Assembly (NCBI GenBank): GCA_903945175.1
Contig: CAJAUM010000121.1
Span: forward strand, 96,282-160,281
Source of the DNA: an uncultured Bacteroidales bacterium
GTDB taxonomy: Bacteria > Bacteroidota > Bacteroidia > Bacteroidales > FEN-979
Direction of reading: 5' to 3'
Length of the DNA stretch: 64,000 nt
Shown here: piece after piece, positions 1 to 9,020 of the stretch
How positions within the stretch are numbered: the first letter of the stretch is position 1
Layout: each line of letters begins with the position of its first letter
Position numbers and translations under genes: made by a program
The notes under the pieces: generated by a model
Seen by the model: the letters and a program-made list of their open reading frames with translations, nothing else
What the model was told of the DNA's origin: nothing
The model's database searches: none

Positions 1-674
1 TTTTCGGGATCCAGGATCGGGTTAAGGCAGATGACATGTTGCTGATGCTCGATTATGGCATTTATTATGAATTCATACCACTCGAACAGGTAGGGCTGCC
101 ACATCCTGATGTGTATAGCCTCGACCAGGTATCGCTCTTTACAAACTACGCAATGGTGATTACGACCAATGCAGGCTTGTGGCGCTATCAGATCGGAGAT
201 ACCGTGCAATTTACCTCGGTGGAACCCTTTCGTATTAGAATTTCAGGCAGAACCCGTAATTTTATCAACGCCTTTGGGGAGGAGCTGATCATCGATAATG
301 CAGAAAAGGCCATGTCCATTGCCTGCGCTCGCAGTCATGCCATCGTGGCTGAATATACGGCAGCTCCAATCTATCTTTCAAACAACAAGAAGGGTGCACA
401 TGAATGGCTTATAGAATTTGAAAAGAGACCGGATGACCTGGCTTTTTTTACAAGTTCTCTTGACACCGCGCTGAAATCGCTTAATTCTGATTATGAAGCC
501 AAACGGTACAACGGATTATTGCTGGAAGAACCGCACATAAGAATCGTTCCACCACATACTTTTTATCGATGGCTTAAAATGAAAGGAAAGCTGGGAGGAC
601 AACATAAGGTTCCCCGCCTATCAAATGACCGGAAATATGTGGATGAAATACTGCAATTATTAGCGCAGAATTGA
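1..674 (+). CDS. GH3 auxin-responsive promoter family protein, C-terminal part (5' end outside window)
   Basis: The frame is already open at the left edge: codons from base 3 read FGIQDR, typical of the central part of bacterial GH3 proteins, so the N-terminal half lies outside the window. About 224 residues remain. Visible GH3-like features are TTNAGLWRYQIGD near the hinge and FGEELIIDNAEKA at the start of the C-terminal lobe. GH3 proteins are acyl-adenylate-forming enzymes of the ANL type; plant members conjugate amino acids to jasmonate or auxin. The substrate of the Bacteroidota members is not known to me. The next gene, a deoxynucleoside kinase, begins about 35 bases downstream. Family assignment is firm, biological role is not. 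Confidence 0.85.
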   Translation, partial: FGIQDRVKADDMLLMLDYGIYYEFIPLEQVGLPHPDVYSLDQVSLFTNYAMVITTNAGLWRYQIGDTVQFTSVEPFRIRISGRTRNFINAFGEELIIDNAEKAMSIACARSHAIVAEYTAAPIYLSNNKKGAHEWLIEFEKRPDDLAFFTSSLDTALKSLNSDYEAKRYNGLLLEEPHIRIVPPHTFYRWLKMKGKLGGQHKVPRLSNDRKYVDEILQLLAQN

Positions 675-709
675 ATCCTTTTTATAATTTTGACCTCAAA
701 ATAAAACGT

Positions 710-1324
710 ATGCACATTGCGATCGCAGGAAACATCGGATCCGGAAAAACTACACTGACTGGCTTGTTGGCCAAACATTTCGGATGGGATCCGCATTATG
801 AAGATGTGGATACAAATCCATACCTCAACAGTTTTTATGAGGATATGCAGCGCTGGTCATTTAACCTGCAGATTTATTTCCTTAACAGCCGTTTCAGGCA
901 GGTGGTTGATATCCGGAATTCGGGAAAAACTGTGATTCAGGATCGTACGATATACGAGGATGCCTACATTTTTGCCCCCAACCTGCATTCCATGAATTTA
1001 ATGAGTACGCGTGACTTTGAAAATTACCGTTCACTCTTCGATCTCATGGGTACCTTCATACAACCTCCCGACCTCTTGATTTATCTGCGGGCAAGTGTTC
1101 CTACCCTGGTAAACCAGATTCAAAAGCGTGGAAGGGATTACGAATCCTCGATCCGCCTCGACTATCTGAAAAACCTCAATGAAATTTATGAGGATTGGAT
1201 TGAAAATTACAAACTGGGCAAGCTGCTTATCATAGATGCAGATACACTGAAGGTTAGTGAAAACCCTGAAGACCTGGGTGCGGTGATCGACAAGATCAAT
1301 GCGCAGTTACACGGACTTTTTTAA
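710..1324 (+). CDS. deoxynucleoside kinase (dNK/dGK-dAK family)
   Basis: Phosphorylates deoxynucleosides to 5'-monophosphates in cytoplasmic nucleotide salvage. The P-loop GNIGSGKTT lies at residues 7-15, a probable catalytic Glu follows beta-2 at residue 31, and the DR pair of the substrate-contact motif is at residues 78-79 (QDRTIYEDA). At 204 residues it has the usual length of this family. The reading frame is open upstream to a TTG at 671, but ATG 710 places the P-loop right at the N-terminus as in relatives, so I chose it. Substrate preference (dA/dG versus dC/dT) cannot be read safely from the sequence. Confidence 0.9.
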   Translation: MHIAIAGNIGSGKTTLTGLLAKHFGWDPHYEDVDTNPYLNSFYEDMQRWSFNLQIYFLNSRFRQVVDIRNSGKTVIQDRTIYEDAYIFAPNLHSMNLMSTRDFENYRSLFDLMGTFIQPPDLLIYLRASVPTLVNQIQKRGRDYESSIRLDYLKNLNEIYEDWIENYKLGKLLIIDADTLKVSENPEDLGAVIDKINAQLHGLF

Positions 1325-1402
1325 TCAGGAATATACCGGAAGTTGTTGGCTTGACAAACGCGGATTCCAGGCGTAACAAGGGCTGCTAATAGAGATTGTC
1401 AG

Positions 1403-2149
1403 ATGAAGATTTTAGGAATAATTCCTGCACGATATGCCTCCACAAGATTTCCCGGGAAACCACTGGTGGTGATCGATGGCAAGACCATGATCCAGCGTGT
1501 ATATGAACAGGCGCTTAAATGTGACAAGCTTACCAGCGTTGTTGTGGCAACGGAGAATGAAGCCATTTTCAACCATGTCAGGTTATGCGGGGGCCATGTA
1601 CTCATGACAAGTAACCGCCACCGCAGCGGTACAGAACGTTGCAATGAAGTGGTTCAGATGCTCCGTAAAGGGGGGAAGGAATATGATTATGTCATTAACA
1701 TTCAGGGGGATGAACCATTTATTAATCCTGAGCAGATCACACAGGTGGCCGATTGTTTTGTTGACGCGCAAACCAGGTTGGCCACACTGATTAAAAAGAT
1801 TACCTGTACAGAAGATCTATCCAATCCCAATGTCGTTAAAGTTGCCATCGACCATAACGGCATGGCATTGCTGTTCAGCCGTTCACCCATTCCCTATACG
1901 CGCGGGAAGGATCAGCCATCCTGGTTGTCGGTTACCACCTACTACAGGCACATAGGCATTTATGGCTATCAGTCTTCGGTGTTGGAAGATCTTGTATCGC
2001 TTCCGGAAACACCCCTCGAAACAGCTGAATCGCTGGAACAGCTTCGATGGCTCGAACATGGATTTAGAATCAAAACACACATTACAGAATATGAAAGTGT
2101 TGCGATTGATGCCCCGGCTGATTTATTACGAATTACTAACAGAGGCTGA
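1403..2149 (+). CDS. kdsB: 3-deoxy-manno-octulosonate cytidylyltransferase (CMP-Kdo synthetase)
   Basis: Activates Kdo with CTP to give CMP-Kdo for the lipopolysaccharide inner core, in the cytoplasm. The 248-residue protein has the family N-terminal nucleotide-binding signature PARYASTRFPGKPL at residues 8-21, the NIQGDEPFI motif that binds metal and CTP, and the conserved C-terminal pattern around SLEQLRWLEHG. Length matches the family. It starts with ATG about 80 bases after the kinase gene and is followed by a short gap before the HU/SPOR gene, so it may belong to the same rightward unit. A small GCTGAA/TTCAGC hairpin covers its stop codon but lacks a T-tract. Confidence 0.96.
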   Translation: MKILGIIPARYASTRFPGKPLVVIDGKTMIQRVYEQALKCDKLTSVVVATENEAIFNHVRLCGGHVLMTSNRHRSGTERCNEVVQMLRKGGKEYDYVINIQGDEPFINPEQITQVADCFVDAQTRLATLIKKITCTEDLSNPNVVKVAIDHNGMALLFSRSPIPYTRGKDQPSWLSVTTYYRHIGIYGYQSSVLEDLVSLPETPLETAESLEQLRWLEHGFRIKTHITEYESVAIDAPADLLRITNRG

Positions 2150-2201
2150 AGGGTTCAGCAATAATCTCCTATCTTAGCACTTTAGTTTAAAGACAAGGTA
2201 T

Positions 2202-3314
2202 ATGGACATCCGTAATTGTATTGCAGAATTGTTGTCGTTGCACGACTGTGTGATCATTCCGGGGTTTGGAGGCTTCATCGGCAATTATTCACCGGCGCGC
2301 ATCGACCCGGTGCATCACACCTTTCAGCCACCATCAAAAAAACTTTTGTTCAATATCAATCTGAAACAGAATGATGGTCTTTTAGCCAATACGGTTGCTG
2401 CCTCCTTTGGTACTTCTTACCTGGACGCCTGCAAAATGATCGATGACTTTGCCGAGGAGTGTCGCCAATCATTAAAAGAAGGGAAGTCTTTTGTCATCCC
2501 TGAAGTGGGGCGTCTCTTCTCAGGCAGGGAGGGAAACATTCAGTTTGAACAGGATAAAAAAGCCAATTTACTTTCGGAGGCGTTTGGTCTTACCCAGTTC
2601 ATCTCACCGCCCATAGGCAGGAACGCTTCTGTAATAAGCCGTGACCGGAATCTGGCTTCTGCCGGAACCATTCAATCCCCGAAACGGGTTTCCCTGCCAT
2701 CCTCACTTAAATGGGCTGCCATACTGGCGCTGCCCATTGGGATTGCTACCCTGGTGGGGGTCACCCAATACGATAAAAAACTCTCTGGTTCTTCCAATGA
2801 TGCAGGCATCCTCAGTTCTGTCTTTTCCAGGTTTTCCTCCGCTTCACTGGTAGAAAAAAGGGAGGCTCCTCAGACACCTCCTGAGCCCCATTTTCAATAT
2901 GATGCTGCTCCATCCGCTTTTGAACAACAGGAATCAGTCGAAGAGGTCAACTCCTTAAGTGAAGATCTGCCAGTAACCCAGCCCGTCGAACAAAAGGCCG
3001 CTGAACCAGCCCAGGTTGAAAACAATACCCCCAATAGTCCTTCAGGAGATGGGCGCTCTTTTGAAAATACGACCCCGGTTGGTTCCGACGACTCTTTTGT
3101 GATCATTGTCGGAGCTTTCAGGTCGAAAGAGAATGCAAGGAATTACATTGCTGAACTGAAGGAAAATGGCACACAGGCAACGCTTTATGACCGATCGAAG
3201 ACCGGGCTGTACAGGGTCACCATCGGAACATTTTCACAGCGTGAAGAGGCCATGCAGTTGCTCAATTCTGCAAAATCAGGTGATTTCAGTGGTGCCTGGT
3301 TACTTAAAAAATAG
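2202..3314 (+). CDS. membrane protein with N-terminal HU-like (CCDC81-like) domain and C-terminal SPOR domain
   Basis: A 370-residue three-part protein. Residues 1-130 resemble the prokaryotic HU-like domains related to CCDC81 (CVIIPGFGGFIGNYSPA and SFVIPEVGRLF are typical). One hydrophobic segment lies at about 168-188, followed by a low-complexity Pro/Glu/Ser linker. Residues 298-370 form a SPOR domain (FVIIVGAFRSKENA ... YRVTIGTFSQREEA). SPOR domains bind denuded peptidoglycan at division septa. The predicted layout puts the HU-like part in the cytoplasm and SPOR in the periplasm. Whether the HU-like part binds DNA is unknown; that is inference from the fold name. trmB follows after 7 bases. 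Confidence 0.88.
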   Translation: MDIRNCIAELLSLHDCVIIPGFGGFIGNYSPARIDPVHHTFQPPSKKLLFNINLKQNDGLLANTVAASFGTSYLDACKMIDDFAEECRQSLKEGKSFVIPEVGRLFSGREGNIQFEQDKKANLLSEAFGLTQFISPPIGRNASVISRDRNLASAGTIQSPKRVSLPSSLKWAAILALPIGIATLVGVTQYDKKLSGSSNDAGILSSVFSRFSSASLVEKREAPQTPPEPHFQYDAAPSAFEQQESVEEVNSLSEDLPVTQPVEQKAAEPAQVENNTPNSPSGDGRSFENTTPVGSDDSFVIIVGAFRSKENARNYIAELKENGTQATLYDRSKTGLYRVTIGTFSQREEAMQLLNSAKSGDFSGAWLLKK

Positions 3315-3321
3315 TTGATTT

Positions 3322-3987
3322 GTGGCGAAAAAGAAATTGATTCACTTCCAGGAAAACCTTTCCTTTCCTTACCTTTTCCAACCAACATACAAAGATCTGT
3401 ATCCGGCGTATTCCCTCCGGTCGAATTGGCATGAACGTTTTTTTGGAAATCCCGGACCCATCGTTCTTGAGCTGGGTTGTGGCAAAGGGGAATATACGGT
3501 CGGCCTTGCTGCAAAATATCCGGAAAAGAATTTTATCGGAATTGATTGGAAAGGGGCCAGGCTCTGGCGGGGGTGTAAAACAGTTTCAGAACAACGGTTA
3601 AATAATGTTGGTTTTATCCGGACCCAGGTGGATCACATTGAACAGGTTTTCGCACCGGGGGAGATTTCGGAAATCTGGATCACATTTCCCGATCCACAGG
3701 TTAGAAAAGAGCGCCGCCGGCTCACCTCTCCCTTCTTTCTTGAAAAATATAAAACCATTCTGGCACATCATGGGATCGTTCATCTTAAAACCGATGATCT
3801 CTTTTTTTATACCTACACGCTTGACGTCATCCGGGAGTTTAACCACTCCGTGCTTTGGGCCACCGATGATCTCTATCATTCGGGCAGCAACGATGTAGTC
3901 ACCACCATTCAGACCTATTATGAACACCGATGGCTGGAAATGGGAAAAAAAATTTGTTATCTTAAATTCCAATTAAACCTGGCATGA
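3322..3987 (+). CDS. trmB: tRNA (guanine-N7)-methyltransferase
   Basis: Methylates G46 in the variable loop of tRNAs using S-adenosylmethionine. The 221-residue protein has SAM motif I VLELGCGKGEYTVGLA, the acidic FIGIDWKGAR strand, and the TrmB signature ITFPDPQVRKERRRL, followed by HLKTDD. Start is GTG 3322, only 7 bases after the preceding stop; no ATG gives a full-length protein. Its stop codon overlaps the ATG of the S46 peptidase (ATGA at 3984-3987), which suggests translational coupling. The first residues (AKKKLIHF) match family N-termini. Confidence 0.95.
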   Translation: MAKKKLIHFQENLSFPYLFQPTYKDLYPAYSLRSNWHERFFGNPGPIVLELGCGKGEYTVGLAAKYPEKNFIGIDWKGARLWRGCKTVSEQRLNNVGFIRTQVDHIEQVFAPGEISEIWITFPDPQVRKERRRLTSPFFLEKYKTILAHHGIVHLKTDDLFFYTYTLDVIREFNHSVLWATDDLYHSGSNDVVTTIQTYYEHRWLEMGKKICYLKFQLNLA

Positions 3988-6149
3988 AAAAGATCAGTCT
4001 GCTTACCTTTATTTTAATCTTATCCCGCATGATCGCTGTTGCTGAGGAGGGGATGTGGATTCCGATGTTGCTGGAGCAATTGAATATTAAGCGAATGCAG
4101 GATATTGGACTAAAGCTGTCCGCTGAGGATATCTACAGTGTGAACAAATCGAGCCTGAAGGATGCAATTGTTCAGTTTGGCGGCGGGTGTACAGCTGAAA
4201 TAGTCTCTCCCCAGGGCCTTATTTTAACCAACCACCATTGCGGCCTTGGCGCAATTCAGCGCCTGAGCTCCCTGGAAAATGATTATTTAACCAACGGATT
4301 CTGGGCCGGTTCATATGCAGAAGAACTTCCCGCCAAAGGCATTTCAGTTACCCTGCTTGTCAGGATGGAAGATGTGACATCCAGCGTACTGGAGGGGGTG
4401 AAGCTGACCATGAATCAGCTGCAGCGGTCACAGATCATCAAACAGAACATTGACAAGCTGGAGAAGGCCGCGACCGAGGGAACGCGTTATGAAGCCCGGA
4501 TCAGGCCTTTTTATTATGGCAATGAATATTATATGGCTGTGAATGAGGTGTTCAAAGATGTCCGGCTTGTGGGAGCTCCTCCATCAACCATTGGAAAATT
4601 CGGGGGAGATACCGACAACTGGATGTGGCCGCGACACACTGGTGATTTTTCAATTTTCAGGATATATGCCAATAAAGCCAATGAGCCGGCTGAGTACTCC
4701 GGGGAAAATATTCCCTATACCCCGAAAAACTATCTCCCGATCTCATTGAAGGGGTATCAGAAAAACGATTTTACCTTTGTTTTTGGTTATCCGGGAACAA
4801 CCAGGGAATATCTTACATCTCAGGGGGTCGATCTGATCGTCCATCATGAAAATCCACTTCGGATCGGCTTGCGCAAACAGCGCCTCGATATCATGAATGC
4901 TGCCATGAACGAGAGCCGTCAGGTACGTCTTCAGTACACTTCAAAAGCCAACGGAATTGCAAATTTCTGGAAGAAAATGATCGGGGAATCACTCGGCATC
5001 GGACGTGTTGATGCAGTGCAGATCAAGGAGCAGAATGAAAGGAATTTCCAGGTCTGGGCCGATTCAGCCCCGGATCGTAAATCGCGATATGGAGGGTTGC
5101 TGGAAACATTCAGGTTGACCTATCAGGAATACCTGCCGGTGGACATGTCTTCAATATACATCAATGAGGCCGGGCAGGGCATCGAGTTGGTGCGTTTCGT
5201 TTCAGGTTTCAGACAACTCCTCAAACTGAGTAAAAACAAGGAGACCCCCATTGCGGATATCCAAAAAACAGTGGCAAATCTGAAGAGCTCCTCCCGTGAC
5301 TTTTATAAAAATTACGAGGTTTCAATTGACAAAAAAGTCATGAAGGAGATGCTCCAGGCTATGGAGAGAGGCATGGATAAAAAATATCTGCCAGTGGTTT
5401 TTTCTGAAATTGCAGCGGATTATCACAACGATTATGCTGCTTATGCCGACGAACTTTTTAATCGATCCATCTTCGCCGATTCAGCGAGGATTCTTGCCTT
5501 CCTGAATTCTTATAAGGTATCGCAGTTTAAGAAACTCGAAAAAGATCCGGCCTTCCGTTTGATGAGCAGCATCTATGACCGGAACGAAAAGGAGATTCAG
5601 CCTGTTGCGGCATCCTATTCCTCGCGGCTCGACAGCTTATACCGGATTTATATGGCCGGGCTGATGGAAAGGCAGAAGGATAAGAAGTTTTACGCCGATG
5701 CAAACGCTACCCTGCGCGTGGCATATGGCAAAGTAGATGATTATCAGCCTGCTGATGCCGTCAATTACAGCTATTTCACGACCCTGGCTGGCGTGATGCA
5801 AAAAGAGGATTCGACAATTTTTGATTACCGGGTTGATCCACGGTTGAAAAAGCTTTTCCTTAGCAAGGATTATGGCCAATATGCGGATAAAGATGGAACC
5901 ATGCATGTTGCCTTTACTGCCAGCAATCATACCACCGGTGGAAATTCAGGGAGCCCGGTATTGAATGCCAATGGAGAGCTTATCGGCATCAACTTTGACC
6001 GCAACTGGGAGGGAACACTCAGCGATTTGGTTTATGATCCGGCGCAATGCCGCAATATATCCATTGATATCCGGTATTGTCTTTTCATCATTGACAAGTT
6101 GGCGGGTGCAGACCGGCTGATCAGGGAGATGAAAATTGTTTACCCGTAA
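3984..6149 (+). CDS. S46 family dipeptidyl-peptidase, DPP11-like (Asp/Glu-specific)
   Basis: A 721-residue exported serine peptidase that removes dipeptides from peptide N-termini in the periplasm. A signal peptide covers about residues 1-20. The catalytic triad is visible as His85 (LTNHHCGLG), a candidate Asp221 (RHTGDFS) and Ser655 (GNSGSPVL). Residue 673 is Arg (GINFDRNWEG). In the Porphyromonas enzymes Arg673 goes with DPP11 (acidic P1 residue) and Gly673 with DPP7 (hydrophobic P1), so DPP11-type specificity is inferred. It starts inside the trmB stop (4-base overlap). The 3' end overlaps the convergent epimerase gene by 10 bases. Such enzymes feed amino-acid fermentation in asaccharolytic Bacteroidota. 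Confidence 0.93.
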   Translation: MKKISLLTFILILSRMIAVAEEGMWIPMLLEQLNIKRMQDIGLKLSAEDIYSVNKSSLKDAIVQFGGGCTAEIVSPQGLILTNHHCGLGAIQRLSSLENDYLTNGFWAGSYAEELPAKGISVTLLVRMEDVTSSVLEGVKLTMNQLQRSQIIKQNIDKLEKAATEGTRYEARIRPFYYGNEYYMAVNEVFKDVRLVGAPPSTIGKFGGDTDNWMWPRHTGDFSIFRIYANKANEPAEYSGENIPYTPKNYLPISLKGYQKNDFTFVFGYPGTTREYLTSQGVDLIVHHENPLRIGLRKQRLDIMNAAMNESRQVRLQYTSKANGIANFWKKMIGESLGIGRVDAVQIKEQNERNFQVWADSAPDRKSRYGGLLETFRLTYQEYLPVDMSSIYINEAGQGIELVRFVSGFRQLLKLSKNKETPIADIQKTVANLKSSSRDFYKNYEVSIDKKVMKEMLQAMERGMDKKYLPVVFSEIAADYHNDYAAYADELFNRSIFADSARILAFLNSYKVSQFKKLEKDPAFRLMSSIYDRNEKEIQPVAASYSSRLDSLYRIYMAGLMERQKDKKFYADANATLRVAYGKVDDYQPADAVNYSYFTTLAGVMQKEDSTIFDYRVDPRLKKLFLSKDYGQYADKDGTMHVAFTASNHTTGGNSGSPVLNANGELIGINFDRNWEGTLSDLVYDPAQCRNISIDIRYCLFIIDKLAGADRLIREMKIVYP

Positions 6150-6997
6150 ATCTGTACCAGGGCATTCTGAATGGAGGGGTATTTAAACAGGTAGCCTGCA
6201 TTCAATAGTTTTTCAGGCAGTACGTTCTGTCCTTCAAGTAAAATCTGAGCGCCTTCACCATACATCATTTTCATTACGAAGGCAGGAATTGTAAACCACG
6301 CAGGCTGCCCGAGCACCTTCCCCAATTTATCGGAAAATTCAGCATTATAAGAAGGGTAGGGGGCAACGGCATTGACTATGCCTTCGACGGATGGGTTTTC
6401 CAATGTAAAAATGATGGCATCGATCAAATCATGCAGGTGAATGAAGGAGACCGGTTGATTCCCATGCCCGATTTTTCCTCCGAGTCCGATGCTGAAAGGC
6501 CCGTGCATCTTAGCCAGGGCTCCACCGCCGGCGCCAAGTACCACGCCATTCCTGAAAATTACCATGCGCGTGGAAGATGCAGCGTGCATCGCCTCCTTTT
6601 CCCATAAGGTGCATACCTTTGCCAGGAATGAATCTGCATAGGCAGTGCTGGTCTCAGCATGGGTATTTACAGAATCATAGATCCCGATGGCGGAAGCAGA
6701 AAGAAACACAGCGGGTTTTTGACTGGCCAGGTTGATGGCAGAAGCAATTTTCCGGGTAGTCTTCACACGGCTGTCAAGAATTTCCTGCTTATAGGCCGGA
6801 GTCCATCTTTTTGCTACAGCTGCCCCTGCGAAATTGATGACCGCATCGGTTCCTTCAATTTTTTCTTCGAGAAAATTCTCATCCGACATCGAAAAGGAAT
6901 TCCGGTCGATTAACCGAACAGTCCAACCCTTTTCGCTTATCTTTTGAATAAGGGCACGCCCGATAAAACCGGAAGCGCCGCTGAGTGCAAGGATCAT
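6140..6997 (-). CDS. TIGR01777 family NAD(P)-dependent epimerase (SDR)
   Basis: A 285-residue extended short-chain dehydrogenase/reductase of the TIGR01777 (YfcH-like) group. The N-terminal Rossmann glycine motif GASGFIGRAL is at residues 7-16. Family-typical stretches are DAVINFAGAAVAKRWTP, LDSRVKTTRKI and the C-terminal VNAVAPYP, with PAFVMKMMYGE near the end. The Tyr of the usual SDR YxxxK motif is not obvious, as in this family generally. Function in bacteria is poorly known; a cytoplasmic oxidoreductase or epimerase role is likely. It converges with the S46 gene (10-base overlap) and diverges from the mutA operon. Confidence 0.9.
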   Translation of the reverse strand: MILALSGASGFIGRALIQKISEKGWTVRLIDRNSFSMSDENFLEEKIEGTDAVINFAGAAVAKRWTPAYKQEILDSRVKTTRKIASAINLASQKPAVFLSASAIGIYDSVNTHAETSTAYADSFLAKVCTLWEKEAMHAASSTRMVIFRNGVVLGAGGGALAKMHGPFSIGLGGKIGHGNQPVSFIHLHDLIDAIIFTLENPSVEGIVNAVAPYPSYNAEFSDKLGKVLGQPAWFTIPAFVMKMMYGEGAQILLEGQNVLPEKLLNAGYLFKYPSIQNALVQIYG

Positions 6998-7109
6998 AGG
7001 TTTTTTTTCGTAAAGTTATGGAATTCCTAAAATTTGCGTTACTTTTATGCTCTAAAAATCTGTCAGATCCTGAAATACACTACATAACCGCTAATTTAGA
7101 AGACAAAGC

Positions 7110-8993
7110 ATGGAGCATCACGAATCGACAAAATTATTTTCCGGGTTTCCTCCGATTTCGACGGATAAATGGGAGGAAAAGATCATTGAAGACCTCAAGG
7201 GCGCCGATTATGACAAAAAACTGCTCTGGAAAACCGATGAAGGATTCAATGTCAAACCCTACTATCGTGCTGAAGATCTCGACGGTCTGGAATACCTCGA
7301 TGCCCTCCCTGGTGAATCTCCATACATACGCGGTTTGCGGAAAGAGAGCAATGAATGGGTCATCCGTCAGGATTTTTATACGTCAGAAATTGAACAGGCC
7401 AATTTACGCGCAAGGGAGGCCATTTCCAGGGGTGCAAAGGCAGTCGGCCTAAACGCAACTGAAATATCGACGCACAAACAAATGAGCCGGTTGCTTGCCG
7501 GGATCGATTTGAGTTCTGCAGGAATTAACTTTATCTCATCGTCCGTATATCCACAGACCCTTGAACTTTTCCTCAACGAAGTCAGTAACCAGGGTTGTGA
7601 CGGAGAAAAGCTTCAGGGTTCCATTAATTTTGATCCGATCAGCTACCTTTTGCTTCATGGGAATTTTTATGCGAACTGGAGTCAGAATTTAGCTGAGGCA
7701 GAAAATCTTCTGTTTGCCGTTCAGGCAAAACTCCCGCATTTCAAGGTGATAACCATCAACGGCCATTATTTTCAAAATGCCGGCTCATCCCTGGTGCAGG
7801 AGTTGGCATTCAGCCTCGCATCGGCCAATGAATACCTGGCAGGGTTGACTTCAGCAAAACTAACAGTGGATGACGTTGCTCCCTTTATGCAGTTCTCTCT
7901 GGCCATCGGATCGAACTACTTCATGGAAATTGCCAAACTGAGGGCTGCCCGATTGTTGTGGACGAGGATGGTTGAGCAATATCATCCCAGCAATAGGGCC
8001 TCACTGCAGATATACATTCATTCCACCACTGCTTTGTGGAATAAATCGATCTATGACCCCTATATCAACATTTTAAGAACGACAACCGAAGGGATGTCGG
8101 CTGCGATTGGAAATGCCGATTCCATTTCGATATTGCCGTTTGATGTGGCTTTTAAAGATCCGGATGAAATTTCAACCAGGATAGCGCGGAACCAACAATT
8201 CGTATTAAAAGAGGAGTCATATCTTGACAAAATTATTGATCCTGCCGGAGGGTCCTATTACATTGAAAATTTAACACACGCCCTTGCCCAGCATGCCTGG
8301 AAACTTTTTAAGGAGGTTGAGTCGCGGGGAGGAATGATCGAAAGCATTAAAACCGGATTTATCCAGGATGAAGTTGAACGAAGCCGCCAGCAGAAAGAGC
8401 GGGATATTGAACAACGCCGGATCGTTATTCTGGGTACCAACCAATATCCCAACCTTCAGGAATCCATGGCAGAAAAGGTTCAAAAACCTGATGAATGGCC
8501 CATAGATGCCACGTCACCTTTTAAAAAATTAAACGCTTTCCGGGGTGCACGGGCTTTCGAGGAGGTCAGGCTGGCCACTGAGCGCTATGTCATCAAAGGC
8601 AACAAACGTCCCGGCGTTTTTCTCTTCAACATGGGCAACCTGGCCATGCTGAGGGCACGCGCAGGTTTTATCACGAATTTTTTCGGTTGTGCCGGATACG
8701 ACATTTTCGATAACCAGGGATTTTCAACTATTGATGAAGGTGTTGATGCTGCATTGGCATCTGGAGCTGAAATCGTCGTAATCTGCAGCTCCGATGAGGA
8801 GTATGGCGCCATTGTTCCTGAAATTGCACAAAAAATGAACAATGCCAGCGATACAACCCGAATCCTGGTGGCAGGATATCCAAAAGATCTGATTGAAATT
8901 CTGAAAGCGGCGGGGGTGGATGATTTTATTCATCTCAGAAGCAACTTGCTGGAGACCCTGAGAAATTCACAGGGTAAACTGGGAATTAAATAA
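7110..8993 (+). CDS. mutA: methylmalonyl-CoA mutase small (beta) subunit
   Basis: Partner subunit of the B12-dependent enzyme that interconverts succinyl-CoA and (R)-methylmalonyl-CoA in propionate formation or use. The 627-residue protein has the mutase TIM-barrel and a degenerate cobalamin-type C-terminal domain: the DxHxxG cobalt-ligand motif is absent, as expected for the non-catalytic subunit. Recognisable stretches are IGSNYFMEIAKLRAARLLW and IIDPAGGSYYIE. No cobalamin riboswitch is apparent in the 112 bases upstream. mutB is not next; a receiver protein, hybrid kinase and barrel protein lie between, all on the same strand with gaps of 3-28 bases. Confidence 0.96.
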   Translation: MEHHESTKLFSGFPPISTDKWEEKIIEDLKGADYDKKLLWKTDEGFNVKPYYRAEDLDGLEYLDALPGESPYIRGLRKESNEWVIRQDFYTSEIEQANLRAREAISRGAKAVGLNATEISTHKQMSRLLAGIDLSSAGINFISSSVYPQTLELFLNEVSNQGCDGEKLQGSINFDPISYLLLHGNFYANWSQNLAEAENLLFAVQAKLPHFKVITINGHYFQNAGSSLVQELAFSLASANEYLAGLTSAKLTVDDVAPFMQFSLAIGSNYFMEIAKLRAARLLWTRMVEQYHPSNRASLQIYIHSTTALWNKSIYDPYINILRTTTEGMSAAIGNADSISILPFDVAFKDPDEISTRIARNQQFVLKEESYLDKIIDPAGGSYYIENLTHALAQHAWKLFKEVESRGGMIESIKTGFIQDEVERSRQQKERDIEQRRIVILGTNQYPNLQESMAEKVQKPDEWPIDATSPFKKLNAFRGARAFEEVRLATERYVIKGNKRPGVFLFNMGNLAMLRARAGFITNFFGCAGYDIFDNQGFSTIDEGVDAALASGAEIVVICSSDEEYGAIVPEIAQKMNNASDTTRILVAGYPKDLIEILKAAGVDDFIHLRSNLLETLRNSQGKLGIK

Positions 8994-9020
8994 TAGTACG
9001 CATTCATTGATCCGTAACGC

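Noticed and set aside
2145..2159. GCTGAA-GGG-TTCAGC hairpin over the kdsB stop as a terminator
   Set aside because: The stem is only 6 bp with a 3-base loop and there is no T-tract after it.
6998..7109. Cobalamin riboswitch before mutA
   Set aside because: The gap is only 112 bases and I see no B12-box-like or multi-helix pattern. MutA/MutB being B12-dependent is not evidence enough.
7018..7452. A 144-codon plus-strand frame starting before mutA
   Set aside because: It overlaps the mutA start in another frame and its product has no family features.
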